A stretch of DNA of 50,022 bases. It comes from Natrarchaeobius oligotrophus (GTDB lineage: Archaea; Halobacteriota; Halobacteria; Halobacteriales; Natrialbaceae). Made by a program: the position numbers and the translations under genes. This document shows positions 32,385 to 41,205 of the stretch, piece by piece. The stretch's first letter is position 1. Each line of letters begins with the position of its first letter. The notes below the pieces were generated by a model. The model was not told the DNA's origin, searched no databases, and saw only the letters and a program-made list of their open reading frames with translations. The stretch covers positions 1 through 50,022 of the forward strand of contig NZ_REFZ01000021.1 of the NCBI RefSeq assembly GCF_003841465.1, written 5' to 3'.

Positions 32385-33506
32385 ATGAGTGACTCGAGTT
32401 TGTCATCCGGCCAGCGGCGTGATAACGGCGTCTCCGCCCCTCGAGCGGTAGTTCACAAGAAGATCCTCGACGCCGCCGAATCCCGGCCGGGAGCGACGAT
32501 GGAGGAACTCGCGGAGACGGTCAGCGGCGCGACCATCGAAATCGTCGAGAAGGTGCTGAACGAGTACGGCGATCCGGCGTCGGCCGAGCCGGAGGACGGA
32601 GCGACGACGGAGACTGAGAACGCGACGGCGGCCGAGACGGAAAATGAGGGAGCGGTTGGGACGGAAACTCCGGCGACGGACGAACGGGAACGTGACGGCG
32701 ACGGAACCGATCACGCGGAGGAGGAGTCGCCGCAGTCAGCGACCGTAGGCGACCACCGAGCGGGCGAGTCCGAATCCCCGTCGGCCGAGGCGGTCGCCGA
32801 GCGGATCGAGCCGTCCGACGTCACCGAGAAGCAACTCGAGACTCTCCGGGAGATCCGCGCGCATCCGACGGCGACGCAGGCGGAACTCGCCGACAATCTC
32901 GGCGTCACCAGCGCGACGATCAGCCAGCGGGTGAACGGGATCGACGGGTTCGACTGGTCCGAGCGCCGGCGGATCGTGTCGGCGCTGTTCGACGGTGATT
33001 CCGGCTTCGCTCGCGACGAACGGACCGTCGAGCGCGACGCGGACAACGTTCGCCCGGTCGCCGCGAACGGCGCTTCACCGGAACTCGAGGACGATCGATC
33101 CGATTCGACCGCCGACGGTACTGAACTCGGTTCGGTCGATGACGACGACGGACCCGACTCGGGCGACGACGATGCCGAATCGGATTCTGTCGACGGGTTC
33201 GATCGGACGGAACGGACCGCCGACGCCGATGAGACGGCGCCGACCGCGGGCGCGATCGACGACTCGCTCGGGGAGGTTTCCGAGGAGCTCACACGGATGA
33301 CGCGGCGTCTCGAGGCGCTCGAGGAGACGATTGCAGCGGATCCGACGGGAGGCGACCGGGCGTCGTCCGGACGGGCGGAGATTCCGACCGATCCCGAACT
33401 CGTCCACATGATTTTGCGGGCCTGTCTCGGCGCGGACCACGTCACCGAGGACGACGAACGACGAATCGTGGCGGCGCTGCTCGCGTCCGAGGGCGAATCC
33501 CCCTGA
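32385..33506 (+). CDS. Winged-helix transcription regulator with acidic linker
   Basis: 373 residues. N-terminal helix-turn-helix-like segment (ILDAAESRPGATMEELAETV, about 25-55), then a repetitive Glu/Thr/Ala-rich linker. A second, clearer HTH follows at about 145-195, with ITEK-like VTEKQLETLREIRAHPTATQ and LADNLGVTSATISQRVNGI, typical of MarR/Lrp-like archaeal regulators. Then another acidic linker, a coiled coil near 300-318, and a folded end (PELVHMILRACLGADHV). It probably binds DNA as a dimer. The target is unknown; it lies just upstream of the glycosylation island. Confidence 0.8.
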   Translation: MSDSSLSSGQRRDNGVSAPRAVVHKKILDAAESRPGATMEELAETVSGATIEIVEKVLNEYGDPASAEPEDGATTETENATAAETENEGAVGTETPATDERERDGDGTDHAEEESPQSATVGDHRAGESESPSAEAVAERIEPSDVTEKQLETLREIRAHPTATQAELADNLGVTSATISQRVNGIDGFDWSERRRIVSALFDGDSGFARDERTVERDADNVRPVAANGASPELEDDRSDSTADGTELGSVDDDDGPDSGDDDAESDSVDGFDRTERTADADETAPTAGAIDDSLGEVSEELTRMTRRLEALEETIAADPTGGDRASSGRAEIPTDPELVHMILRACLGADHVTEDDERRIVAALLASEGESP

Positions 33507-34293
33507 CCGGCACACCCGTCTCGAAGACGCCGATCGCGCTCTCGAGTCGGATGCGCCCGTTCGACGATCGGGCGGAGCCGTTCTCTCACGTCGGGTTCCG
33601 ACCGCGTGAGCCGTCGCTCGTCGATCACGCCACGAGCCACGGGTACGCTACTTCGCTCAAGTAGGGACGTCCGCCCGTCCGAGCCACCGCTCCCCTCGAG
33701 TCGCGGTACCAAACGATTACCGTCGACTCGTCGCGAGTAACCACCGACTCGCCGCCAGTTACTGTCGATCCGACGACGTAAACGGGACGGCGGACTAGTA
33801 GCGGACGCCGTCTACGCGGATCGATACTAGTGCGAACGGTTCGCGATCGTCCACTGCCGGCGCGCGAACGCGAAGTTCGCGTCCGCTCGGACCTCGAGCG
33901 GCGGATCCGCCGATCGGTCGGTTCGATTCGCCTGGAGGCGCGCGGTCGAGTGGCCTCCGAGGGAGAGGATCGAGACCGAGAACGGTCGATTCGACGCGTC
34001 CCGTCGGTCGGAACTCTAGGGGCGATCCTAGTACTAGCGGTCCGGTCGACCGGTTCGGCGCTTCCAGCGCGACCGGAGACGACGGAAAGTACCTCTTTCG
34101 TGATGAGTTCTCGTCACCGCCGACCCGGGATCGCTCGGCCGTCTCGATGTCCGACGATCCGACGCCGGCGCCGACTGCACTCGAGGCGCGTTCCGAGAAC
34201 GCCGGACCGGTTCGAGGCGCGTCGCCGGCCGGATTCGAGCCTCGACCGGCGGGTCGGCGACCCCCGAGCGTAGCATGCGATTACCGGGACCAG
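33507..34293. other. Long intergenic spacer before the glycosylation island
   Basis: Nearly 800 bases without a supported gene; the reading frames found are Arg-rich noise. It has several CTAG tetramers between 33795 and 34045 (five by eye), a word that is normally rare in haloarchaea. There is also repeated text around GACTCGTCGCGAGTAACC and GACTCGCCGCCAGTTACT (33728-33766). It may be a remodelled boundary of the island. Confidence 0.45.
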
Positions 34294-34300
34294 CTATTTA
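34294..34300 (+). promoter_or_regulatory. aglF: TATA element of the nucleotidyltransferase gene
   Basis: CTATTTA, 25 nt before the ATG at 34326, fitting a leaderless start. A related promoter (TTATTTAAC) precedes the decayed copy at 42776. Confidence 0.6.
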
Positions 34301-34325
34301 CCGGGGTTCGGAGTGGTGGTCGCAC

Positions 34326-35099
34326 ATGCAAGCTGTCGTCCTGGCGGCAGGAAAGGGGACCCGCCTCCGGCCGCTCACAGACGAGAAACCGAAAGCGCTC
34401 GTGGAAGTCGACGGGCGACCGATCGTCGAGGACGTCTTCGACAACCTCCTCGAGATCGGTGCCGACGAACTGATCGTCGTCGTCGGTTACCTCAAAGAAC
34501 AGCTCATCGACCGGTACGGCGACGCCTACGAGGGCGTTCCGATCACGTACGCCCACCAGCGCGAACAGCTGGGGCTCGCCCACGCGATTCGCCAGGTCGA
34601 GCCGCTCGTCGACGACGACTTCGCGTTGATGCTCGGGGACAACGTCTTCCGGGCCAACTTAGCGGACGTGGTCAACCGTCAGCGAGAGGAACGCGCGGAC
34701 GCCGCGTTCCTCGTCGAACAGGTCCCCTACGAGGAGGCCTCCCGGTACGGCGTGCTGGATACGAACGAGTACGGCGAGATCGTCGAGGTGGTCGAAAAGC
34801 CCGACGAGCCACCGTCGAACCTGGTGATGACCGGCTTTTACACGTTCACGCCCGCGATCTTTCACGCCTGCCAGCTGGTCCAACAGAGCGACCGCGGCGA
34901 GTACGAACTGCCCGACGCCATCGACCTGCTCATCCAGTCCGGACGGACGATCGACGCGATCCGGATGGAGGGCTGGCGGGTCGACGTGGGCTACCCCGAC
35001 GACCGCGACCGCGCGGAGGAGCGGCTGCAAGACGGGACGGCTGGCTTCGGTGAGACGGGCACGGAGGTCGACCAGCTGGCCGAACAGGGAACGGACTGA
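34326..35099 (+). CDS. aglF: Sugar-1-phosphate nucleotidyltransferase (AglF-like)
   Basis: 257 residues. The nucleotide-binding signature AAGKGTRLRPLTDEKPKAL opens the protein. VGYLKEQLIDRYGD, GLAHAIRQV, LMLGDNVF and VVEKPDEPPSNLVMTGFYTF follow, as in glucose-1-phosphate uridylyl- or thymidylyltransferases. In Haloferax, AglF makes UDP-glucose for the N-glycan; the same role is likely here. There is no left-handed helix domain at the C-terminus, which ends in an acidic tail. It opens the glycosylation island and has its own promoter. Confidence 0.88.
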   Translation: MQAVVLAAGKGTRLRPLTDEKPKALVEVDGRPIVEDVFDNLLEIGADELIVVVGYLKEQLIDRYGDAYEGVPITYAHQREQLGLAHAIRQVEPLVDDDFALMLGDNVFRANLADVVNRQREERADAAFLVEQVPYEEASRYGVLDTNEYGEIVEVVEKPDEPPSNLVMTGFYTFTPAIFHACQLVQQSDRGEYELPDAIDLLIQSGRTIDAIRMEGWRVDVGYPDDRDRAEERLQDGTAGFGETGTEVDQLAEQGTD

Positions 35100-35410
35100 G
35101 AGAATGCTGCTACTCCTCCACGATCGACTTTCCACAGGACGGGCACACCCAGTTCGCCGCCACTCGAAATGGGCTCGTTCGAGTTGGATAAGATTACATC
35201 GGCGTGATGACGGGCGTTCGATCGAGGATGCGTGTAAGCGAATGCAAACAATAGTTGCCCGTCTCGAATCGGGCTCGAGGGCCGTCATCGAGATGTTATG
35301 TGTGTCGTCCTCCCTTTGATCCAACCGCCAAACTCGCCGGAAGACTACCCGGGACTCATCCATTCTGGGAATTTCGAGCGGACGGATCGCATACACAACG
35401 GTAGATCGTA
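35100..35410. other. Intergenic region with a CPxCG micro-frame
   Basis: About 310 bases between the nucleotidyltransferase and STT3-like genes. Apart from a possible micro-gene on the minus strand (35110-35163), nothing was recognised. Confidence 0.4.
35110..35163 (-). other. Possible micro-ORF or remnant with CPSCG motif
   Basis: A GTG-initiated frame of 17 residues, ANWVCPSCGKSIVEE in its core, with a TATA-like TAATCTTATCC 27-37 nt upstream. It could be a remnant of, or an extremely short, CPxCG zinc-finger protein. Too short to judge further. Confidence 0.25.
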
Positions 35411-37849
35411 ATGGTCGACGAACCCACCGCCATCGCCGACGCGACAGCGACCTTCTGCGAGGAGTACGACGAGGGCGACCGGAAGATCGAGTCAGTTCTC
35501 GCGGTTGACGCTGACCACGACACGTGGACCTTCGACGACGTGCCAGTGGACTCCGGCACGTTCGGCGAACTCGTCTCCCGCGGAATCGTGACGAAAGTCG
35601 ACGGCGAGTACAGAATTTCGAGTCGCGAAGGGGTACGGGCAGGACTCGAGGGGAGTGAACTCGAGTCGAGTGGGATTGCGTTTGACCTCTCGCTATCGAG
35701 TCCGATCACCCTCGATCTGCGTGCGGTCGGTGCGCTCGTCGGTGCGCTCGTCTTTCTGTTCGGAATGCGGATCCTGAACTACCGGGAGGTGATAAGAGAG
35801 GATGGGCAGGTCGTTTCGCCGGCGAACGACCCCTATTACTACCGCTACTGGATGGAAGAACTGCTCGCGGAGTCGAACGGGATCACGGACGTCGGTATCG
35901 TCGCGAACCTGCCCCCGGGGGCCGTCGAACGCCGGCCGCTGACCCACGCGACACACTGGTTTCTCGCCGAACTCCTCGGTGGGGACCAGTGGGCTGCCGA
36001 TATGGTCGCCGCCTGGCTTCCCGTCGTTGCAACGCTCGCGCTGGGAGTCGTCGTCTACTGGCTCGCGGTCGTCGTCGCCGACGACGTGCGGGTGGGTATC
36101 GCGTCGGTCATCCTCTTCGCGCTGACTCCCGCTCACGCCGTCTACACCGGGATCGGATTCCTCGAGCACCGACTCCACCAGTACTTCTGGCTCGGCGTGA
36201 CGATGCTGGCGCTGGCCTGGCTGGCGGTCGACCTCCAGCGGCGGCGGGCCAGTTCGACGGATGGCGGACTCGAATCCGTCCGTGGTCACCTCCTGTCCCC
36301 GTGGACGTGGCTCGCGAGCGTCGTCCTCGGCGTATCGATCGCCCTCTCCATGCACGCCTGGGGCGGATCGATACTGATGCTCGTTCCCCTCGCGGCGTAC
36401 GTTGGATTGAAAGCGCCGCTCGACGCTCGAGCAGGTCTCTCGCCGGTGCTGGCGAACGCGTCCGTCGTGGTCGGTCTGATCCTCGGATGGGGGCTTACCA
36501 CGGCGTTGCACCTCGGTCTGGGATGGCACGAGTCGTTCATCGTGGTCGTCCCGTTTCTCGTGGTCGTCGGTTCGCTCGCCGTGATGGGGCTCGGGGAACT
36601 GTGGTACCGCCTCGAGTGGCCGACTGCACCGTTTCTCGGACTCGAGATCGTCCTGGTCGGGGCCGGGCTCTGGGCGCTTCGGACGTACCATTCGACCGAG
36701 TGGAACCGGTTGATCGAGCGAGCGGACGACCTGTTCTTCCGGGAGGAGGGGACCGAATCGGGATCGATCTTCGCGGCGGACAACGCGTTCATCTTCGAAC
36801 CGATGATCCAGCTCGGGCTCGACTTCTACCTCGCGATAATGGCACTGGGATGGGCCTGGTGGGCCGTCTATCGACGCTACGAACCCGGATGGCTGCTGAT
36901 CGCCATCTACGCGCTCTTCTGGCTCGTACTGGCGGCGTTCCAGGGACGGTTCGCGGGCCAGCTGACGATCCCGCTCTCGGTACTCGGCGGGCTAGGACTC
37001 GTCTACCTGCTGGCCCGCATCGAACTCGCCCGAGTTCCCGGACCGTTTCGCAGCGGTGGCGATTCGGATCGAGTGGAGACGTCGGCGAATCGCGGCACGG
37101 TTTCCGACGGCGGACGGAAACGCAGTATCGTCGTCCCAACCGATCTTCGGACGATCGTGGCCCTGGTCTGGATCGTACTCCTGATCTGTGGAATGAGCCT
37201 GATCTTCGCGCCGTCGCTGACCGCACAGATCACACACGGCGACACCCAGTTCGAAGCCGCCACGACTATCGACGAACACGCGACCGATGCGGAGCGGGAG
37301 TACCCCGAAAACTACGTCCTGAGCAACTGGGGTGACAACCGGATGTACAACTACTTCGTCAACGGGGAATCTCAGACCTACTGGTACGCGTCGCAACACT
37401 TCGCGGAGTTTCAGTCCGACGACGATCCCGACGGCTGGTACGAGCGCTTCGACGAGGACGACGTCGGGTACGTCGTGATGACGAGCGCGGGCGGATACGA
37501 CGAGGAGAGTTCGCAGGTGCGACTTCACCACGAACTCGGCACCGGCGGCGAGGAGACCGAGCCGCTCGAGCACTACCGGGCAATCTACGTGACCGACGAC
37601 GTGACGGCCTTCGCGGTGGTCCCCGGCGCGACGATCACCGTCCCCGGCGAACCGGGTGAGACCGTGGCGCCCGAGACCGGGGTGACCGTCACTGGTGAGA
37701 CGTTCTCCTACGAACGAGAGGTAATCGTCGACGAGAACGGAACGGCGACGGTGACGGTTCCCTATCCGGGCGAGTACACGGTGGGTGACCGCGAGATCGA
37801 CGTTTCGCCCGACGCGGTCGAAGGCGGGGAGACGATCGAACTCGAGTGA
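35411..37849 (+). CDS. STT3/AglB-family oligosaccharyltransferase-like protein
   Basis: 812 residues. A cytosolic N-terminal domain (about 1-85; TWTFDDVPVDSGTFGELVSR then TKVDGEYRISSREGV, winged-helix-like) precedes 11-13 membrane segments. STT3 marks: NDPYYYRYW (near 139) with the first-loop acidic residue, and GFLEHRLHQYFW (near 250), the counterpart of the archaeal DHH motif. The soluble end has LSNWGDNRMYNYF (near 636) where classical AglB has WWDYG, so the acceptor-binding motif is altered. The C-terminus is a beta-rich domain. It should transfer a lipid-linked glycan to Asn, but its activity is uncertain, and a separate canonical AglB may exist elsewhere. Confidence 0.85.
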   Translation: MVDEPTAIADATATFCEEYDEGDRKIESVLAVDADHDTWTFDDVPVDSGTFGELVSRGIVTKVDGEYRISSREGVRAGLEGSELESSGIAFDLSLSSPITLDLRAVGALVGALVFLFGMRILNYREVIREDGQVVSPANDPYYYRYWMEELLAESNGITDVGIVANLPPGAVERRPLTHATHWFLAELLGGDQWAADMVAAWLPVVATLALGVVVYWLAVVVADDVRVGIASVILFALTPAHAVYTGIGFLEHRLHQYFWLGVTMLALAWLAVDLQRRRASSTDGGLESVRGHLLSPWTWLASVVLGVSIALSMHAWGGSILMLVPLAAYVGLKAPLDARAGLSPVLANASVVVGLILGWGLTTALHLGLGWHESFIVVVPFLVVVGSLAVMGLGELWYRLEWPTAPFLGLEIVLVGAGLWALRTYHSTEWNRLIERADDLFFREEGTESGSIFAADNAFIFEPMIQLGLDFYLAIMALGWAWWAVYRRYEPGWLLIAIYALFWLVLAAFQGRFAGQLTIPLSVLGGLGLVYLLARIELARVPGPFRSGGDSDRVETSANRGTVSDGGRKRSIVVPTDLRTIVALVWIVLLICGMSLIFAPSLTAQITHGDTQFEAATTIDEHATDAEREYPENYVLSNWGDNRMYNYFVNGESQTYWYASQHFAEFQSDDDPDGWYERFDEDDVGYVVMTSAGGYDEESSQVRLHHELGTGGEETEPLEHYRAIYVTDDVTAFAVVPGATITVPGEPGETVAPETGVTVTGETFSYEREVIVDENGTATVTVPYPGEYTVGDREIDVSPDAVEGGETIELE

Positions 37850-38440
37850 GCGTCGCCATCCGTGTGGCGGATCTCGATCGGCGGATCTGTCGTTGCTACT
37901 GCCGAAACGAATCTGAAAGCCCCCAGGCTGTCGACTCGGGGGACCACACCTGCGCTCCTCGATCCCGCCGGTCGCTGCGGTGCTTGGCGAATCCGCCGTC
38001 GTCGACGGCCTCGCCCCTTACACCCAGTCCCTGTCGTTCGTCCGGGCGGCCGATTCGAGTGAATCGAACGGTCCTAGTCGTCCGACTAGACCGAACTACG
38101 CTACCGACGCCGGTGGACTCGAGACACGGGCTCGGCTATCGTTTCCGTTCGGCAACTCCGTATTGCCTCGAGGATACGCCGTGATTGAGAACACGAAACG
38201 AAGTACCGGGATCGCGTGAGAGGCCACATTATTCGGAAGAGGGCCTCGTGCAACGTCCGGAGTGGATATGTAATTGGACCGTTCGAGCCACATCCGGCAG
38301 CGTACGTTCCACGTTATCGACAGCCACATGATTTCGACGACTGAATACACAATTGAAGCGACCGGAATAGATTCCGCTCCTCAATTATCTCGAGAAAAAA
38401 CCAAATGGGTTATGAGAACGGTGAATGTGCCACGCGGTAA
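37850..38440. other. Intergenic spacer with a C5/G5 hairpin
   Basis: Nearly 600 bases without a gene. CCCCC (37920-37924) and GGGGG (37938-37942) can pair, and the following GC-rich text (to about 38010) resembles interspersed spacer elements I remember from other haloarchaea, though I cannot name one. CTAG words recur near 38085-38095. The last 200 bases are AT-richer and probably hold the promoter of the glycosylphosphotransferase gene. Confidence 0.4.
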
Positions 38441-39889
38441 ATGGTGACCGGATGGCGGTATCGAGTGGTGAGCGTGATCGGCGTCCTAGTACTGACCGTC
38501 GGTGCCGTCGCGGTGTCGAACCATCCGACGTCACAGGTGTTGTTTACGACCTACGTTCCGCTGTTCAATCGTCTCGAGGCGACGGTGCTGACCGGTTCGT
38601 CGCTCTACCAGGCGCTCGCGTTGAGCGTCGGTGCCGTGACTGCGAGTCTCGTTCCGCTGTACAGACCCCAGCCGCGTCGCGTCCTCGACACTGCCGTTCT
38701 CGTCGGGAAGCGAGTTATCGTCGCCGGGCTCGCGCTGGCGGCGCTCGGCTACTTCAACTGGTCGTACCGGCTGCCCCGGGCGACGCTCGTGATGATCGTC
38801 GGAACGCTCGGCGTCTCCCTCCCGCTATGGTTCGTCTGGATCCGGCGCCGGCCGAACGGCGACGAGGGTCGAACGATTGTCGTCGGCGACGACGCCGACC
38901 AGATTCAGCGCGTCGCCACCGCGGTTTCGGGAACCGTTCTCGGCTATCTCTGCCCGTCCGTGGTCACGACCGTGGACGACCCGAACGGGGCCCCGACGTT
39001 GGCCGACGGCGGCGCTATCTTCGAGGAGCCACTCGCCGGGGCCGAGGCCGATAGCGCGGATCGAATTGAGCTTCCGGACCGCCTCGGAGGGCTGTCACGA
39101 CTCGAGGACACTCTCGTCGAGAACGATATCGATACGGTCGTACTGGCGTTTCGACGGGCCGATCGCGCGGAGTTTTTCGGAGCACTGGACGTCTGTCACA
39201 AACACGGGATCGCGGCGAAGGTTCACGGCGATTACGTCGACAAGGTACTCGTCGCCGACGACGCGGTCAGTACGCTCGCCGACATCGAGATCGAACCGTG
39301 GGACGCGCTCGATCACCTCCTCAAGCGAACGTTCGACGTCGTCGTCGCCGGCGCGGCGCTGATCGCCGTCTCGCCGATCGTGCTCGGGATCGTGCTCGCG
39401 ATCAAACTCGAGGGCGAGGGACCGATCTTCTTCAGCCAGACGCGGACGTACCTCTACGGAGAGACCTTCCAGGTGTTAAAGTTCAGGACGCTCAAACCGG
39501 AGAAAGGCGGGGAGGTCGGCACCGTGATCGACGAGCACCGACGGACGCCGCTGGGATCGTTCCTCCGGACGACGCACCTCGACGAGATTCCGCAGTTGTG
39601 GTCGATCCTCGTCGGCGACATGAGCGTCGTCGGCCCCCGGCCCGCCCAGACGGAACTCGAGCCGGAGTTCGAAAACGAGGCGATCCAGTGGAAGCAGCGA
39701 TGGTTCGTCAAACCCGGACTCACGGGACTCGCCCAGATCAACGACGCGACCAGCCAGGAGCCGGCCGAGAAGATCCAGTACGATCTCCACTACATTCGAA
39801 ATCAGTCGCTGCTGCTCGATACGAAAATCCTGCTCCGTCAGCTCTGGAAGGTCGTCGAAGACGTGGCGGAACTCGCCAGACGACGCTGA
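38441..39889 (+). CDS. Polyprenyl glycosylphosphotransferase (WcaJ/PglC-type)
   Basis: 482 residues. Four to five membrane segments (about 7-130), a Rossmann-like middle domain (about 145-285) and the catalytic bacterial sugar-transferase domain (about 292-482). The catalytic part starts LLKRTFDVVVAGAALIAVSP and contains FKVLKFRTL-like FQVLKFRTL, TTHLDEIPQLWSILVGDMSV, GPRPAQ and RWFVKPGLTGLAQIND. It moves a sugar phosphate from a nucleotide sugar to dolichyl phosphate, the first step of glycan assembly. Its 3' end overlaps the convergent dehydrogenase gene by 52 nt. A decayed C-terminal copy lies at 44246-44447. Confidence 0.93.
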   Translation: MVTGWRYRVVSVIGVLVLTVGAVAVSNHPTSQVLFTTYVPLFNRLEATVLTGSSLYQALALSVGAVTASLVPLYRPQPRRVLDTAVLVGKRVIVAGLALAALGYFNWSYRLPRATLVMIVGTLGVSLPLWFVWIRRRPNGDEGRTIVVGDDADQIQRVATAVSGTVLGYLCPSVVTTVDDPNGAPTLADGGAIFEEPLAGAEADSADRIELPDRLGGLSRLEDTLVENDIDTVVLAFRRADRAEFFGALDVCHKHGIAAKVHGDYVDKVLVADDAVSTLADIEIEPWDALDHLLKRTFDVVVAGAALIAVSPIVLGIVLAIKLEGEGPIFFSQTRTYLYGETFQVLKFRTLKPEKGGEVGTVIDEHRRTPLGSFLRTTHLDEIPQLWSILVGDMSVVGPRPAQTELEPEFENEAIQWKQRWFVKPGLTGLAQINDATSQEPAEKIQYDLHYIRNQSLLLDTKILLRQLWKVVEDVAELARRR

Positions 39890-41205
39890 TCCACCTCCGT
39901 CGTGGTCCCGTCGCCGAGCCGGAGAACGGGCATCGACAGATCCGACGGAAGGGCGTCCTGTGCGTCGAAGACCAGCGGAGCGTCTTCAAGCGGGCCGTAC
40001 TCGAAATCGTCGTGATCGACCAGCAAGAGAACGACGTCGGATCCGGAGATCACGTCGCGATCGATTTCCGGCTCCGGCTCTACCCGTTCGCCGTCGACGG
40101 CAACGCTGTCCACGTGGGGATCGACGGGGACGACGCTCGCACCCCTGGACACGAGCGACTCGTAGATCGTCAGCGCCGGTGCGTTCCGGACGTCTGCGAC
40201 GTCCGGTTTGTACGTGAGGCCGAGAACGGCCACGTTCGCGTCCTCAAGGGGAACTCCTCGCGCTTCGAGAGCCGTTCGGAGCCGATCGACGACGTGTACT
40301 GGCATCCGGCCGTTCATCCCGTTGGCCTGTTCGACCATCTCGAGCGGTTGGTCGTGGCGACGACCGAGCCAGGTGAGAAATCGAGGATCGATCGGAATAC
40401 AGTGGCCGCCCACTCCCGGTCCGGGGTAGAACGCCTGGAAGCCGAAGGGTTTGGTGTCCGCGGCGTCGATCACCTCCCAGACGTCGACGCCGATCTCCTC
40501 GGCGTAGCGCGCGACTTCGTTGACGAGGCCGATGTTCACCATCCGGTAGGTGTTCTCGAGCGTCTTCGTCATCTCGGCGGCCTTCGTCGAGTTAACCGGC
40601 ACGGTTTTCACGGTGACAGCATCGAACAGCGCCCGCGCGGCTGTTCGCTCGCGGTCGGTGTCGGCGCCGACGATCAGGGGGATCTCCTCGAAGGGGTACT
40701 CCCCGCCCGGATCGATCCGTTCCGGAACGACGGCGACGAGGGCGTCGTCGCCCGGCGTCCGCCCGAATACTCGAAGTTCGTCCCTGACGATCTCGTCGGC
40801 CGCACCCGGGTACACCGTGCTGGAACAGACGTAGAGGATCTCCCGATCGGGAGCGTATTTGGCGATGGTGCGGCTCGCGATTCGAACGGCGCTCATGTCC
40901 GGTTCGTCGCCGTTCATACCCGTCGGGACGGCGACGACGAAGGCGTCGGCCGCCGAGAGGCGCGTCGGGTCCGTAGTCGGTTCGAAGCCCGCTTCGAGCG
41001 CCTCGGTGACGTCACGGTCGGGAACGTCGTCGACGTACGACGATCCGTTCCGGAGGGCGGCCATTCGGTCCTCGTCGACGTCGAAGCCGACGACGTCGAA
41101 TCCCGCCGTGGAGAAGTGACACGCCAGGGGGAGCCCGACGTAGCCGACGCCGACGACCGCGACGGTCGCCGATCTGCTCTCGACTTTCCGCCCGATGGCC
41201 GTCAT
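39838..41205 (-). CDS. UDP-HexNAc/UDP-sugar 6-dehydrogenase (WecC/WbpA-type)
   Basis: 455 residues. NAD-binding VAVVGVGYVGLPLA, then KTLENTYRMVNIGLVNE with the catalytic region, and the nucleophile Cys269 in GPGVGGHCIPIDP, the form seen in UDP-N-acetylmannosamine or -glucosamine dehydrogenases rather than UDP-glucose dehydrogenase. The C-terminal half (VLGLTYKPDVADVRNAP) binds the nucleotide. It oxidises C6 to a uronic acid. Haloarchaeal glycans are rich in uronic acids. The last residues are encoded in the overlap with the convergent gene. The start overlaps the epimerase stop by 1 nt. Confidence 0.92.
   Translation of the reverse strand: MTAIGRKVESRSATVAVVGVGYVGLPLACHFSTAGFDVVGFDVDEDRMAALRNGSSYVDDVPDRDVTEALEAGFEPTTDPTRLSAADAFVVAVPTGMNGDEPDMSAVRIASRTIAKYAPDREILYVCSSTVYPGAADEIVRDELRVFGRTPGDDALVAVVPERIDPGGEYPFEEIPLIVGADTDRERTAARALFDAVTVKTVPVNSTKAAEMTKTLENTYRMVNIGLVNEVARYAEEIGVDVWEVIDAADTKPFGFQAFYPGPGVGGHCIPIDPRFLTWLGRRHDQPLEMVEQANGMNGRMPVHVVDRLRTALEARGVPLEDANVAVLGLTYKPDVADVRNAPALTIYESLVSRGASVVPVDPHVDSVAVDGERVEPEPEIDRDVISGSDVVLLLVDHDDFEYGPLEDAPLVFDAQDALPSDLSMPVLRLGDGTTTEVDQRRLASSATSSTTFQS

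Noticed and set aside
33830-34273. A 147-codon frame in the spacer before the nucleotidyltransferase
   Set aside because: Arg/Ser-rich without conserved pattern and not in the codon style of the neighbours; treated as non-coding.
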